The notes beneath the pieces were generated by a model that did no database searches, was not told the origin of the DNA, and worked only from the letters and a program-made list of their open reading frames with translations. A program made the position numbers and the translations under genes. Below are positions 1 to 8,055 of a stretch of 49,598 bases of DNA, piece after piece; the stretch's first letter is position 1, and the number at the start of each line of letters is the position of its first letter. The stretch lies in assembly GCA_031281345.1 (NCBI GenBank), contig JAITFN010000004.1, forward strand, positions 1 to 49,598. The letters run 5' to 3'. This DNA comes from Candidatus Fibrimonadaceae bacterium (GTDB taxonomy: Bacteria; Fibrobacterota; Fibrobacteria; Fibrobacterales; Fibrobacteraceae).

Positions 1-1394
1 TGGAAAAGGGAAAAATTCCCAAAGTATTTGTCTGCAAGCAAGCGGGGCAGAGCATCTAGTTCTTGAGGCGGATGGCGCATATCTTTTACCAAGCGGATGG
101 CTTTGCGCGCAATAGACCAGAACAAACGCTCTGCAATGGCACGGTTTTCCAAATTCAGCACACCCGTGCTGAAATTGTTTAGAACATCGTCTCGCATTTG
201 AATCGCATCGTGCCAGCTTTCATTTAAATTTTTTTGTTTAAGCCCCATATAAATGGTGTGCAGGTCTTTTAAAATATCTGGGTCTTCGTCTGTTATTTCT
301 CTTTTTACATCTTCAAAATATGCGGGGGAGGTTTTTTCCAAAATATCAAAAACCAGCAAGCTGTGGTGAGCCGTTAATGCTCTTCCCGTTTCTGCTATTA
401 TGTTTGGATGCACAAGCCCTAATTTATTGCAGGTTTCTGCAATAGCATAAACAACATCGTTTGCGTATTCTTGCACAGAGTAATTTGCAGAGCTGGAACG
501 TGTGCTGTTTGTACCGTCGTAATCCACGCCAAGACCGCCGCCAACATCAACAAATTCTATGTTGAACCCAAGCGCATTTATTTCTGCATAGAACTGCGCA
601 ATTTCGCGAAGGCCGGATTTTATGTGGCGTATATTGGTTATTTGGCTGCCCAAATGAAAATGTATTAGTTTAATGCAATCTGCAAAACCGTTCTTTTTTA
701 ACCTTTGCAAGGCATCTATGAGTTCAGAGCTGTTGAGCCCAAATTTGCTTTGATAACCACCGGATTCTTCCCAATGCCCAGAGCCGCTGCTCGCAAGTTT
801 TATGCGAATGCCTATATTGGGTTTTACCTTTAATTTTTTGGAGAGCTTTATTATCAGGGATAATTCAATTAATTTTTCAACAACCAAATAGATATTCTTT
901 CCCATTTTTTGCGCAAGCAGTGCAAGCTCTATAAAATCTTCGTCTTTATAACCATTGCAAATGATAAGAGATTTTGGATTATCCACATTAGCAAGCACGG
1001 CGTGCAGTTCAGATTTAGAGCCTGCCTCCAAGCCTATATTGAATTTTTTGCCGTGTTGCAAAACCTCTTCCAAAACAGCTCGTTGCTGATTTACTTTTAT
1101 GGGAAACACATTGTAAAAATGACCGTTGAATTGGTATTCCTCTATTGCCTTTTCAAAACAACTGTTTATCTTTTCAATGCGGGAATCCAAAATATCTGGA
1201 AAACGCAAAAGCACAGGTGTTGCAATATCCTTGCGCGACAGGTCTTTCATTATTTCGGTTAGGTCTATGGTAGGTCCGTTTTCCTTTAAAGGCGAAACAG
1301 TCGCATGACCGTCTTCGTTTATGTCAAAATAAGATACCCCCCAACCCTTTACATTGTAAAGCTCACGGGAATCATCAACAGTCCATTTACGCAT
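1..1394 (-). CDS. speA: Biosynthetic arginine decarboxylase (C-terminal part beyond window)
   Basis: Decarboxylates arginine to agmatine, the entry to putrescine and spermidine synthesis; PLP-dependent, cytoplasmic. I read 464 codons from the ATG at 1392-1394 to the left edge; the family is about 630-660 residues, so roughly the last quarter is missing. Family landmarks: start MRKWTVDDSRELYNVKGWG, the PLP-lysine segment VFPIKVNQ (residues 97-104), HFHLGSQ, and the glycine-rich DVGGGLGVDYDG. No Shine-Dalgarno sequence precedes the ATG. Instead a TTCTAC hexamer lies nine bases upstream, facing the cotH-like gene's own hexamer across a 53-bp divergent gap. The family assignment is secure; the exact C-terminus cannot be seen. 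Confidence 0.93.
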   Translation of the reverse strand, partial: MRKWTVDDSRELYNVKGWGVSYFDINEDGHATVSPLKENGPTIDLTEIMKDLSRKDIATPVLLRFPDILDSRIEKINSCFEKAIEEYQFNGHFYNVFPIKVNQQRAVLEEVLQHGKKFNIGLEAGSKSELHAVLANVDNPKSLIICNGYKDEDFIELALLAQKMGKNIYLVVEKLIELSLIIKLSKKLKVKPNIGIRIKLASSGSGHWEESGGYQSKFGLNSSELIDALQRLKKNGFADCIKLIHFHLGSQITNIRHIKSGLREIAQFYAEINALGFNIEFVDVGGGLGVDYDGTNSTRSSSANYSVQEYANDVVYAIAETCNKLGLVHPNIIAETGRALTAHHSLLVFDILEKTSPAYFEDVKREITDEDPDILKDLHTIYMGLKQKNLNESWHDAIQMRDDVLNNFSTGVLNLENRAIAERLFWSIARKAIRLVKDMRHPPQELDALPRLLADKYFGNFSLF

Positions 1395-1403
1395 AGGGGG
1401 AAT

Positions 1404-1409
1404 GTAGAA
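1404..1409 (-). promoter_or_regulatory. -10-like hexamer of speA
   Basis: TTCTAC on the minus strand followed by 9 nt and the speA ATG. It belongs to the recurrent hexamer with 9-11 nt spacing seen before many genes here; a transcript starting 6-8 nt downstream would be leaderless. No -35 match is evident. Confidence 0.5.
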
Positions 1410-1430
1410 AATTTTGGAACTTACATACTT

Positions 1431-1436
1431 TACTAT
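1431..1436 (+). promoter_or_regulatory. -10-like hexamer of cotH-like gene
   Basis: TACTAT (extended TTTACTATATTT) ends 11 nt before the ATG at 1448. There is no Shine-Dalgarno sequence in between. Confidence 0.55.
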
Positions 1437-1447
1437 ATTTAAACTAT

Positions 1448-3430
1448 ATGCTTATAAATACAAAAAGTATCCGCAAGTTTTTGGAGATATTGGCAGCAAT
1501 AGCCTTTCTCCAACAAACGGTGTTTGCGCAGACTACGTCACTGCCGAGGATTGATATTAATACTGACGATGGCAAAGCTATTGTGAGCAAAGTGGAATGG
1601 GCAACCATGACATTTTCTTTAAGTGATCCGAGCGACTCGCGAAACAATATTGCAGCTATAGGCAACCAGCAGATTAGAGGGCGGGGAAATTCCTCTTGGA
1701 ATGCTATGTGGAATACCATTACTCCCGCTCTGCCAGATGGAACTAGATATCGTAACCCGTATCGCATCAGGTTCAGAAAAGACCAGCAGCAGTCGCCTTT
1801 TGGGCTTCCAGCCGCGAGAAATTGGGTTTTGATGAACGCCGACCCAGATAAAAATGCTTTTGGACTTGAAATGGGAAAACGATTGGACTTGCAATATACA
1901 TGTTCATATAATCCTGTTGAGGTTTATATAAACAATGGTAATTCGGGCAAGTATATTTTAACTGAACACAGGCAGGCAGACCCAGCATATATAGGTGCTC
2001 CGGGAAGACCTAAAGTTCACTTGACCGAAGGTTGGTTTGTAGAAATGGATCGCTATTATCCAGAAGACGAGCCTATAAAATTTCATACAGAAAGCTACTA
2101 TTTACCGGTGATTGTCAAAAGCCCTGAATTTGCAGACGCAGACTCTCTTGACCCACGTTATGATTTTGTAAAACAAGACTTGAATAGGATCGCTGATATA
2201 ATGAGTTCCTATGATTTTCCAGAAAACGGCTACCGTGATTTAGTTGATGCCGAGACATTCATTAAATATTTTTTGGTGCAAACGATGATACAAAATATTG
2301 ACATTTTCCGTAAAGGCACAGAAACTGGAGACCATATAGGGAGTGCTTTTTTCTATAAGGATAAGGGCGGTAAAATAGGAGCAGGCCCGCTGTGGGATCT
2401 TAACTGGAGTTTTCTTTCTGGTGTGCAGGGAGGGGCTACCATGGGACCGGATAAGTTCCCGTATATGGTTTATCCGTGGTTCGCTCGCTTTTTTGACGAC
2501 CCTGAGTTTTTTGTTAGATACCTAGAGATTTGGAATGAGAAGATGCCGGAGATAGAATCAATGCGGAGCTTTATAGATGAAATAGAAAGGAAATTCATAG
2601 AACCCAGAGATTTAACTTCAGCCATTAATAACATGACGAATTTCTTTGACCGAAGATTGACTTATTTAAAGACGGAATATAACAAAGTAAATGCCAGCCC
2701 ACGCATCAAGAACTTTAAGGCAAAGGGCTACAATTATTCGCAAGTGTCTCCGAGTGCAATCGCGCTGGTTTCTTATGGCGAGATGAGCAATCTGTCGGCA
2801 AGCCTTCAAAAAGGCGCATCTTCGGATTTTGAAATCACGTCAAATCCAAATCAAACATCAACAGGCAAAGGCGGATATCTTGCGGCAGTAGGAGTAAAAC
2901 CAAAAACCGGACTTGCCATATCCCCACTACGCGATTCGACTATTAATATTAGAACCAACCGCGACACTACTATCAAGATTCAGCCGATTCCATACTTATC
3001 TCCATTCCGTGACTCAATTATTATTGTTAAAACCAAACGCGACACTACTATCAGGATTCAGATTCCTACTCCATACCGCGACACGCTTGTTCTCAGCGGC
3101 ACAAAACAAGGCTCTGCGTTCACGCTTAAAGTACCGTTAAATTTTATTGTAGTAGAAACAGAACCGCTAGAACCTCCAGAATCACCAGTATCGCTTTTGC
3201 CGCAAATTGCAAGTGGCAATAAAATTATTCCTATAAAAAATGGCATAAATTTAACAGCAGCAACGAATACTACAATTCGTATATATAACGCTGCTGGCAA
3301 AAACGTGGCAAGTTACGCTTTTAAAAGCGGCGTTTATAATGTATCGTTAAATCATTTGCCGCATGGGATATATATTGCAAAAATATCACTCGGCAATGAA
3401 CATAAAATAATGCGCATTGCGGTGAGGTAG
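1448..3430 (+). CDS. Secreted CotH-kinase-family protein with T9SS sorting domain
   Basis: A 660-aa exported protein. Residues 1-27 form a signal peptide (basic n-region, hydrophobic core, cleavage near VFA-QT). The middle is a CotH-type atypical kinase domain: QIRGRGNSSW near residue 75, an RNWVLMNADPDKN segment, and GPLWDLNWSF near residue 315 where the family has its metal-binding Asp. About residues 485-570 hold imperfect repeats of RDS/RDTTI type. The last ~60 residues (TTIRIYNAAGKNV ... HGIYIAKI ... MRIAV) match the type IX secretion C-terminal sorting domain, so surface attachment or secretion is likely. CotH homologues phosphorylate proteins in spore formers and are also common in polysaccharide-degrading bacteria; the substrate here is unknown. 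manC starts 4 nt after its stop. Confidence 0.88.
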   Translation: MLINTKSIRKFLEILAAIAFLQQTVFAQTTSLPRIDINTDDGKAIVSKVEWATMTFSLSDPSDSRNNIAAIGNQQIRGRGNSSWNAMWNTITPALPDGTRYRNPYRIRFRKDQQQSPFGLPAARNWVLMNADPDKNAFGLEMGKRLDLQYTCSYNPVEVYINNGNSGKYILTEHRQADPAYIGAPGRPKVHLTEGWFVEMDRYYPEDEPIKFHTESYYLPVIVKSPEFADADSLDPRYDFVKQDLNRIADIMSSYDFPENGYRDLVDAETFIKYFLVQTMIQNIDIFRKGTETGDHIGSAFFYKDKGGKIGAGPLWDLNWSFLSGVQGGATMGPDKFPYMVYPWFARFFDDPEFFVRYLEIWNEKMPEIESMRSFIDEIERKFIEPRDLTSAINNMTNFFDRRLTYLKTEYNKVNASPRIKNFKAKGYNYSQVSPSAIALVSYGEMSNLSASLQKGASSDFEITSNPNQTSTGKGGYLAAVGVKPKTGLAISPLRDSTINIRTNRDTTIKIQPIPYLSPFRDSIIIVKTKRDTTIRIQIPTPYRDTLVLSGTKQGSAFTLKVPLNFIVVETEPLEPPESPVSLLPQIASGNKIIPIKNGINLTAATNTTIRIYNAAGKNVASYAFKSGVYNVSLNHLPHGIYIAKISLGNEHKIMRIAVR

Positions 3431-3434
3431 AACT

Positions 3435-4820
3435 ATGATAAACCTCATTTTGTGCGGCGGTGCGGGAACCAGACTTTGGCCTATAAGCCGTACGCTTTTG
3501 CCTAAGCAGTTTGTTAAAATTTTTGGTGACCATTCCTTGTTTCAGCGTATTGCGATTGTGAATGGCGGTTTTTGTTCCAAGCAGTGCATAGTTAGCAATG
3601 CAGAGCAATATTTTTTGGCACGTGAGCAATTACAGGCAATAAGTCTTGACAAAACCAGTTTTATGCTGGAACCTATAGGCAGAAACACAGCACCTGCCAT
3701 TGCCCTTGCTTGCCTTGATTTGTCTCCAAACGATATAGTTCTCGTTTCTCCAAGTGACCACCTCATTAGAGATGCCGAAAGCTATTCAAAAGCGGTGAAA
3801 AGAGCAGGGGAGCTTGCAGAGCTTGGCAATTTGGTTACATTTGGCTTAAAACCAGCGGGACCAGAAACAGGTTATGGCTATATAGAAGCAAGTGGCGAGA
3901 GCGTTAAGAGATTTGTTGAAAAACCCGATTTGGAAACCGCAAAAAAATACATTGCAGACGGTAATTTTTATTGGAATAGCGGCATATTCTGCTTTAAGGC
4001 AGGAGTGTTTTTGTCGGAGCTAAACGAATATGCTCCCGCTATGTTCAACGCCTGCAAAGAAGCTCGCCAAAAAGCCGCAACCGAAGATTCTCTTGTTCGC
4101 ATTCACCACGAAGATATGATGAATATCCCCTCAGATTCCATAGACTATGCAGTTATGGAAAAATCCAAGAAAGTGAGCGTTGTTCCCTGTTCAATAGGCT
4201 GGTCGGACTTGGGTAGCTTTGAAAGTCTTTACAAGGAACTTCCGCACGATATAGAGGGCAACACCGAATATCATCACCACACATCCATAAATTCCAAGAA
4301 CTGCCTGATAATGGGTAATCCTACATCGAACAGGGAAATTGCCACCATAGATTTGGAAAATATGATGATAGTGGACACTATAGATGCTCTTTTAGTTGCA
4401 CCTCTTTCCAGCAGCCAAAAGGTGAAAAAACTGGTTGATAGTTTAAAAGAAAAACATTCGGATTTGCTCCATACCCCGCAAACCGTGATTCGCCCTTGGG
4501 GAACCTACGAAGTGATAGACGAAGGAGAACGTTTCAAAGTTAAGTGCATTTGCGTAAACCCTGGCGAGCGATTGTCTTTGCAGAAACATATGCACCGTTC
4601 GGAACACTGGGTTGTTGTTAGCGGAATGGCAACCGCCACCATTGGAGAAGAAACCGCTTATGTTCGCCCAAACGAGTCTATTTATATTTCTGCTGGTACG
4701 CTTCACCGCTTGCAAAATGAGGGTATAATGCCTTTGATAATAATTGAAGTTCAAGTTGGCGAATATAATGGCGAAGATGATATTATTAGAATGGACGATG
4801 ATTACAAGAGGCATAAGTAA
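3435..4820 (+). CDS. manC: Mannose-1-phosphate guanylyltransferase (ManC, type II with PMI-like cupin)
   Basis: Makes GDP-mannose from mannose-1-phosphate and GTP, the precursor of mannose, GDP-fucose and rhamnose-type residues in surface glycans. At 461 aa it has the two-domain layout of CpsB/AlgA-type enzymes. The N-terminal nucleotidyltransferase has GGAGTRLWPISR at residues 8-19, a PSDHLI motif, FVEKPD near 156 and NSGIF. The C-terminal cupin has QKHMHRSEHWVVVSG from about residue 382 and the late IEVQVGEYNGEDDIIR. A GAGG sequence precedes the ATG. It follows the cotH-like gene with no room for a promoter, so the two are probably co-transcribed. Whether the cupin also isomerises mannose-6-phosphate cannot be read from sequence. 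It plausibly feeds the 9-23 kb glycan locus. Confidence 0.95.
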   Translation: MINLILCGGAGTRLWPISRTLLPKQFVKIFGDHSLFQRIAIVNGGFCSKQCIVSNAEQYFLAREQLQAISLDKTSFMLEPIGRNTAPAIALACLDLSPNDIVLVSPSDHLIRDAESYSKAVKRAGELAELGNLVTFGLKPAGPETGYGYIEASGESVKRFVEKPDLETAKKYIADGNFYWNSGIFCFKAGVFLSELNEYAPAMFNACKEARQKAATEDSLVRIHHEDMMNIPSDSIDYAVMEKSKKVSVVPCSIGWSDLGSFESLYKELPHDIEGNTEYHHHTSINSKNCLIMGNPTSNREIATIDLENMMIVDTIDALLVAPLSSSQKVKKLVDSLKEKHSDLLHTPQTVIRPWGTYEVIDEGERFKVKCICVNPGERLSLQKHMHRSEHWVVVSGMATATIGEETAYVRPNESIYISAGTLHRLQNEGIMPLIIIEVQVGEYNGEDDIIRMDDDYKRHK

Positions 4821-4862
4821 TTGTCTGAACCACGATTCTCAGGATTAAAGGATTTACAGGAT
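4821..4862 (+). repeat. Intergenic AGGAT-rich repeat-like element
   Basis: The 42-bp stretch after manC contains three spaced copies of AGGAT (CAGGATT, AAGGATT, CAGGAT) after TCTGAACCACGATTC. It resembles a dispersed intergenic element I recall from several environmental and gut genomes, of the form TCTGAAnCAnGATT then repeated AGGATT. From one copy I cannot prove dispersal. It supplies the AGGA upstream of the next gene. Confidence 0.4.
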
Positions 4863-4869
4863 ATTTGCG

Positions 4870-5826
4870 ATGTTATTTGTTTTTTTTATTTCGTTTCTTT
4901 TTGCTTCTTCTTATGGAGCGGAAGATTTTTTTAAAAAAGCAAATGAGCTTTATGATGCTGGTAAATATGCGGAGGCGGTTCCTGCTTATAGGGCAGCTAT
5001 AAAGAATGAGCAAATGGAGCCTTATGCTTGGTTCAATATGGGCAATACACTTGTGCATCTCAAGCAAAATCACGTTGCGATAGTGGCATATAAAAGGGCA
5101 GCCGAGCTTGCGCCTAGTTTTGCAAAGCCTTGGATACTTTTGGGCGATATTTCGTATTCTTATGGGGATTATGGGCAGGCGGTGGCGTATTATGGCAGGG
5201 CAGTGGAGCTTGGTGAAAATAATGAGCATTTGAATTATGCCCTTGCCTCTGCGTATTTGAACTTAAAAGCATTTCTTTTGGCGGAGAGGTATTTTGAGCA
5301 AACGATAAACGAAAACCCCGATAGGTTGGAGGCTTGGTTTGGGCTTGCGGAATGTGCCCGCCAAACAGGGAATTATCAGTTAGCTACGGAAATTCTGCAA
5401 AAGGCCCTGCAAAAGAGCGTTAATATTTCTCCCGATTTGTACTATACATTGTCTTATTATTATTTGCAGCAAGATTCCTTGAAAGCCGCTATTCGCTCTA
5501 TGGAAAACGGTTTGTATTTGGATAGCAAAAATTACAGTGCTCGCAGATATTTGGCAGGGCTTTATGAGAACGGCAATTCACCGTGGATGGCTATTTGGAC
5601 CTTGGAGCAGGGTATTGCCATAGGCAGTGGGCTTAAAGAGCTAGAAATGGATTTGGCAGAGATTTATTTTAAGCAAAAGAGATATGGCGAGGCTTTGGAG
5701 CATTATCAAAGAGCTATGAAGGCTGGCAGTGCTACGGCGCGAATAGGCATTGAGAACGTTGGGCACGCTTTTTACAATCAGGGTGATACTTTGCAGGCAC
5801 AGGCTGCGTATAGGATGTTGAGGTAG
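4870..5826 (+). CDS. Exported TPR-repeat protein
   Basis: 318 aa with an N-terminal signal peptide (about 17 residues, cleavage near SYG-AED) followed by about eight tetratricopeptide repeats to the C-terminus (for example ANELYDAGKYAEAVPAYRAA and IYFKQKRYGEALEHYQRAM). No enzymatic domain is visible; TPR arrays usually scaffold protein complexes, and a periplasmic location is inferred. The ATG is preceded by CAGGA about 9 nt away. It lies on the same strand as manC after a 49-bp gap that holds an AGGAT-rich repeat. The gene ends 6 bp before the convergent small gene at 5833. Function is not recognised. Confidence 0.8.
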   Translation: MLFVFFISFLFASSYGAEDFFKKANELYDAGKYAEAVPAYRAAIKNEQMEPYAWFNMGNTLVHLKQNHVAIVAYKRAAELAPSFAKPWILLGDISYSYGDYGQAVAYYGRAVELGENNEHLNYALASAYLNLKAFLLAERYFEQTINENPDRLEAWFGLAECARQTGNYQLATEILQKALQKSVNISPDLYYTLSYYYLQQDSLKAAIRSMENGLYLDSKNYSARRYLAGLYENGNSPWMAIWTLEQGIAIGSGLKELEMDLAEIYFKQKRYGEALEHYQRAMKAGSATARIGIENVGHAFYNQGDTLQAQAAYRMLR

Positions 5827-5832
5827 CAGTCA

Positions 5833-6027
5833 TTAAATTAATACCCTTTCTAAATATGCATCACTTTCTAAATAATAACCTGTCTCTAAATCTTCCAATT
5901 TTTGAATAATTCCGTTTGAAAGCATAATTTTTACAGCTTCACTAATGCTAACTTTGTTATTTTTCCTGATGCTTGCCAATAACCCTGCAAAATGCGTGTA
6001 AATTAAAAATCTCTGTTTTTCTGTCAT
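5833..6027 (-). CDS. Small protein of DUF3791/DUF3990 operon (possible second antitoxin)
   Basis: A 64-aa acidic helical protein ending in ETGYYLESDAYLERVL. It starts within the stop codon of the DUF3990 gene (ATGA overlap, 6024-6027), so translation is probably coupled. It has the size and position of DUF3791-type partner proteins, but its C-terminal motif (GYYLES..YL) differs from the 68-aa DUF3791 protein upstream, so I treat it as DUF3791-like at best. A degraded copy of its last 25 codons survives at 7949-8026. Role inferred only from context: antitoxin or co-repressor of the neighbouring ADP-ribosyltransferase-like protein. Confidence 0.7.
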   Translation of the reverse strand: MTEKQRFLIYTHFAGLLASIRKNNKVSISEAVKIMLSNGIIQKLEDLETGYYLESDAYLERVLI

Positions 6028-6527
6028 AAAATCTCACTCCTTAAAAATTTCAAATGAGAAAGGGCTTTAACCGAATGAAAAGAATACTGGTCATTGAGTT
6101 TTTTGTAAATCAAAGCCTTGGAAAGTTCCGACATTGGCAAAATGCCTAGTAAAAATGTTTCCAAAATTGCAGAAATATCGTCATTTGCTACAAGTCCATG
6201 AACAAAATCGTATTTATTATCGTGATTAGAAAGTTCATCATTGTGATTTGTAAAATCTCTGTTCCTATTGTTTATTATGAAAGTTGCCCATTCTTCGTTT
6301 GGTTCCGTGAAAATTTTATGATTTAAATTGCTTAACTCATTGTCAAATTCATACATATTTAGGGTGGCTTTGCCAATTACGAGTCGTTTGGTAATTTTCT
6401 TTGCCCATTCAATGGCTTGCTGTTTTAGCGATGTCAAATAAAAACCTTGCCCAAAATCCTTATATTTTCCGCATTTCGACAAATCTATGTTGGAAACTTC
6501 TACATTGCTACCATGAAACAAAATCAT
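6024..6527 (-). CDS. DUF3990 family protein, ADP-ribosyltransferase-like toxin candidate
   Basis: 167 aa. The N-terminus (ILFHGSNVEV, then KDFGQGFYLT and QQAIEWA) matches the DUF3990 pattern and resembles the H..Y core of PARP-type ADP-ribosyltransferases: His of the HGS strand at residue 5, then Tyr in GxGFYLT. The third catalytic residue of an H-Y-E/D/Q triad cannot be assigned by eye. DUF3990 genes often sit between small DUF3791 genes, as here, and both junctions are 4-bp ATGA overlaps. NAD-dependent modification of a host target, neutralised by one or both flanking small proteins, is inference. The low GC content matches its accessory surroundings. Confidence 0.8.
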   Translation of the reverse strand: MILFHGSNVEVSNIDLSKCGKYKDFGQGFYLTSLKQQAIEWAKKITKRLVIGKATLNMYEFDNELSNLNHKIFTEPNEEWATFIINNRNRDFTNHNDELSNHDNKYDFVHGLVANDDISAILETFLLGILPMSELSKALIYKKLNDQYSFHSVKALSHLKFLRSEIL

Positions 6528-6730
6528 TTTTTAACCTCTATTACCATATCCATTAGTTCACAAATAACATCTTCATTTGATAAAAGGTGCAAGGTTTCAT
6601 AATACTCTTCCAAATAATCCAAACAATCATAATCTAATAGTTGTTGAGCGGCTTCTGAAATGGCTATGCCCAGTTTTTTGGAATAACCGCTAATAATCAT
6701 AGCAACCCACACTTCCTGGTTGTTTTTCAT
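6524..6730 (-). CDS. DUF3791 family small protein (probable antitoxin)
   Basis: 68 aa, all-helical and acidic. The segment EEYYETLHLLSNEDVICELM carries the hallmark Y..LH.....I..D/E.. of DUF3791. It is the first gene of the three-gene unit and overlaps DUF3990 by ATGA. It has its own hexamer TTCTAT nine bases before the ATG and no Shine-Dalgarno sequence, so it probably starts a transcript independent of the upstream HipA-like gene. That promoter abuts the first flippase fragment (6743-6790). DUF3791 proteins have no proven biochemical function that I know of; an antitoxin role is suggested by gene order. Confidence 0.78.
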   Translation of the reverse strand: MKNNQEVWVAMIISGYSKKLGIAISEAAQQLLDYDCLDYLEEYYETLHLLSNEDVICELMDMVIEVKK

Positions 6731-6739
6731 AGAAAGAAT

Positions 6740-6745
6740 ATAGAA
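6740..6745 (-). promoter_or_regulatory. -10-like hexamer of the DUF3791 operon
   Basis: TTCTAT on the minus strand followed by 9 nt and the ATG at 6730. It gives the DUF3791-DUF3990 unit its own promoter, placed at the edge of a flippase gene fragment. Confidence 0.5.
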
Positions 6746-6790
6746 AACAACAAGCGCATAGCGAAGATTTTAACCTTTGGCGTGAGGTTT
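6743..6790 (+). pseudogene. Fragment 1 of flippase (wzx) 5' end
   Basis: Positions 6743-6766 are identical over 24 bp to the intact flippase gene at 9248 onward (encoding ENNKRIAK). The next 23 bp match flippase codons ILTLVVGL after an in-frame loss of 27 bp. The antisense of this fragment supplies the last codons and stop of the HipA-like gene. It has no start or continuation of its own: a relic of an additional flippase copy. Confidence 0.8.
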
Positions 6791-7927
6791 CCCCCGATTT
6801 AGCATTTCAATTCTCTTTTTAAGTGAAAAGAGCAGTTTATCTATTCTCATTTCATCCATATATTTTGAAGGCTTGTAAATTTCTCTAAATTCATCGTCAA
6901 TATTCTTCAAAGCATCAAAATTTATCCAGTCAAAAGAATTCACAAGTTTAATCTGTTCTGAAAAATAAGTTTTAAAAGGCTTGCATTTAATATCCTCGTC
7001 ATAACGGATATTATGCGTAAATTCGTTATGCCACATAGAAGTTCCACAATCAAAAATAGGCGATGCTTCCAGCCATTCAAGTGTATTGGCACTCCGAATT
7101 ACTCCAAAATTGCCGAAGTGCCTATCGGTATTTGCTATTAAAAAATCTATGACAAGTATTTTATCCACGTATTCTCGCATATTTGGAATACCAATGGTAT
7201 CGCAAGTATTTAGAAAATGCTCATAAATTGAAATATGATTTTGCCGTTTTTTGCCTGCTGAAAAAATATGCCAAGCACTTACCAGCTCCGTTTCTGTAGT
7301 TATAAAATTTTCGCACAAACTCATTGGAAAATTGTCTATTTCAGTCAGTGTGTAACTAACATGAGGAATATTCAGCCTACGCATTAACATACTAGCCAAA
7401 ACTTCATTGAGTGGTTCTTGTTGGGCAGGATTACTCCCGCCTTTCAATAAAATTCTTTTTTTGTCTATGATAATCCACTTCTTTTTTTGCCATCCATCGG
7501 ATGTATTATCTGGAGAAAACAAGTCTATTTCAGCGTTTTGCGTCTTGCCAAATAGTGCATTTCCAACATCTTCTGAAAACGTATTCTCAAAAAAATTAAT
7601 TCGTTCCCATTCAAGAGGTTTTTGAGGATTGTTTATCCAATATTGGTCACTAAGTCCTAGTCCCAAACACTTTTCAAGAAGTATCTTAGTGGAAGATATA
7701 TTCATAGCTTCCAAAGCCTCCCTTATTCCACTTCTGCTTGCAGGTATTGAACGCCCAAGCCACCAGTCATTGAGCGATTTTCTTGAAATAACTCCGTCTT
7801 TTGCTTCAATGCCAACAGGGATATGTTCTATGTTATGGAGCTTTGGAATGCTCAATATATTCGCCGTTTCCGAGTCTATTTCAACATCGGCAACGGGAAT
7901 TTTTTTGTGCATTAAGGTATAGAGCAT
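6770..7927 (-). CDS. HipA-like serine/threonine kinase
   Basis: 385 aa, of the HipA-C kinase family (a subgroup often annotated as HipA-domain protein or excisionase in anaerobes). The N-terminal half has LNDWWLGRSIPASRSGI and LSDQYWI. The kinase core has a lysine strand (RILLKGG), a catalytic loop NTDRHFGNFG near residue 265 and a DxG metal motif DCGTSMW near residue 293, so an active kinase is plausible. E. coli HipA phosphorylates GltX, but the substrate here is unknown. No HipB-like repressor is adjacent. The final residues KPHAKG and the stop are encoded by antisense flippase sequence, so the original C-terminus may be altered. A hexamer 10 nt before the ATG and no Shine-Dalgarno sequence suggest a leaderless message. 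Confidence 0.85.
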   Translation of the reverse strand: MLYTLMHKKIPVADVEIDSETANILSIPKLHNIEHIPVGIEAKDGVISRKSLNDWWLGRSIPASRSGIREALEAMNISSTKILLEKCLGLGLSDQYWINNPQKPLEWERINFFENTFSEDVGNALFGKTQNAEIDLFSPDNTSDGWQKKKWIIIDKKRILLKGGSNPAQQEPLNEVLASMLMRRLNIPHVSYTLTEIDNFPMSLCENFITTETELVSAWHIFSAGKKRQNHISIYEHFLNTCDTIGIPNMREYVDKILVIDFLIANTDRHFGNFGVIRSANTLEWLEASPIFDCGTSMWHNEFTHNIRYDEDIKCKPFKTYFSEQIKLVNSFDWINFDALKNIDDEFREIYKPSKYMDEMRIDKLLFSLKKRIEMLNRGKPHAKG

Positions 7928-7937
7928 AGATGGTAAT

Positions 7938-7943
7938 GTAGAA
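7938..7943 (-). promoter_or_regulatory. -10-like hexamer of the HipA-like gene
   Basis: TTCTAC on the minus strand followed by 10 nt and the ATG at 7927. No Shine-Dalgarno sequence lies between. Confidence 0.45.
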
Positions 7944-7948
7944 ATAAG

Positions 7949-8026
7949 TTAAATCAACACCATTTCTAAATACGCATCACTTTCTAAATAATAACCAGTT
8001 TTTAAATCTTCCAATTTTTGAACAAT
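7949..8026 (-). pseudogene. Truncated copy of the 64-aa TA-operon gene
   Basis: 78 bp about 90% identical (by eye) to 5833-5910, the 3' end of the small gene of the DUF3990 operon. It encodes IVQKLEDLKTGYYLESDAYL..VLI and a stop. Upstream the frame runs into unrelated sequence and a stop with no initiator, so it cannot be expressed as a full protein. It shows that a second TA unit once stood beside a second flippase copy. Confidence 0.85.
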
Positions 8027-8055
8027 AATTGGGTTTAGAGATAGAAATTTTTTTC

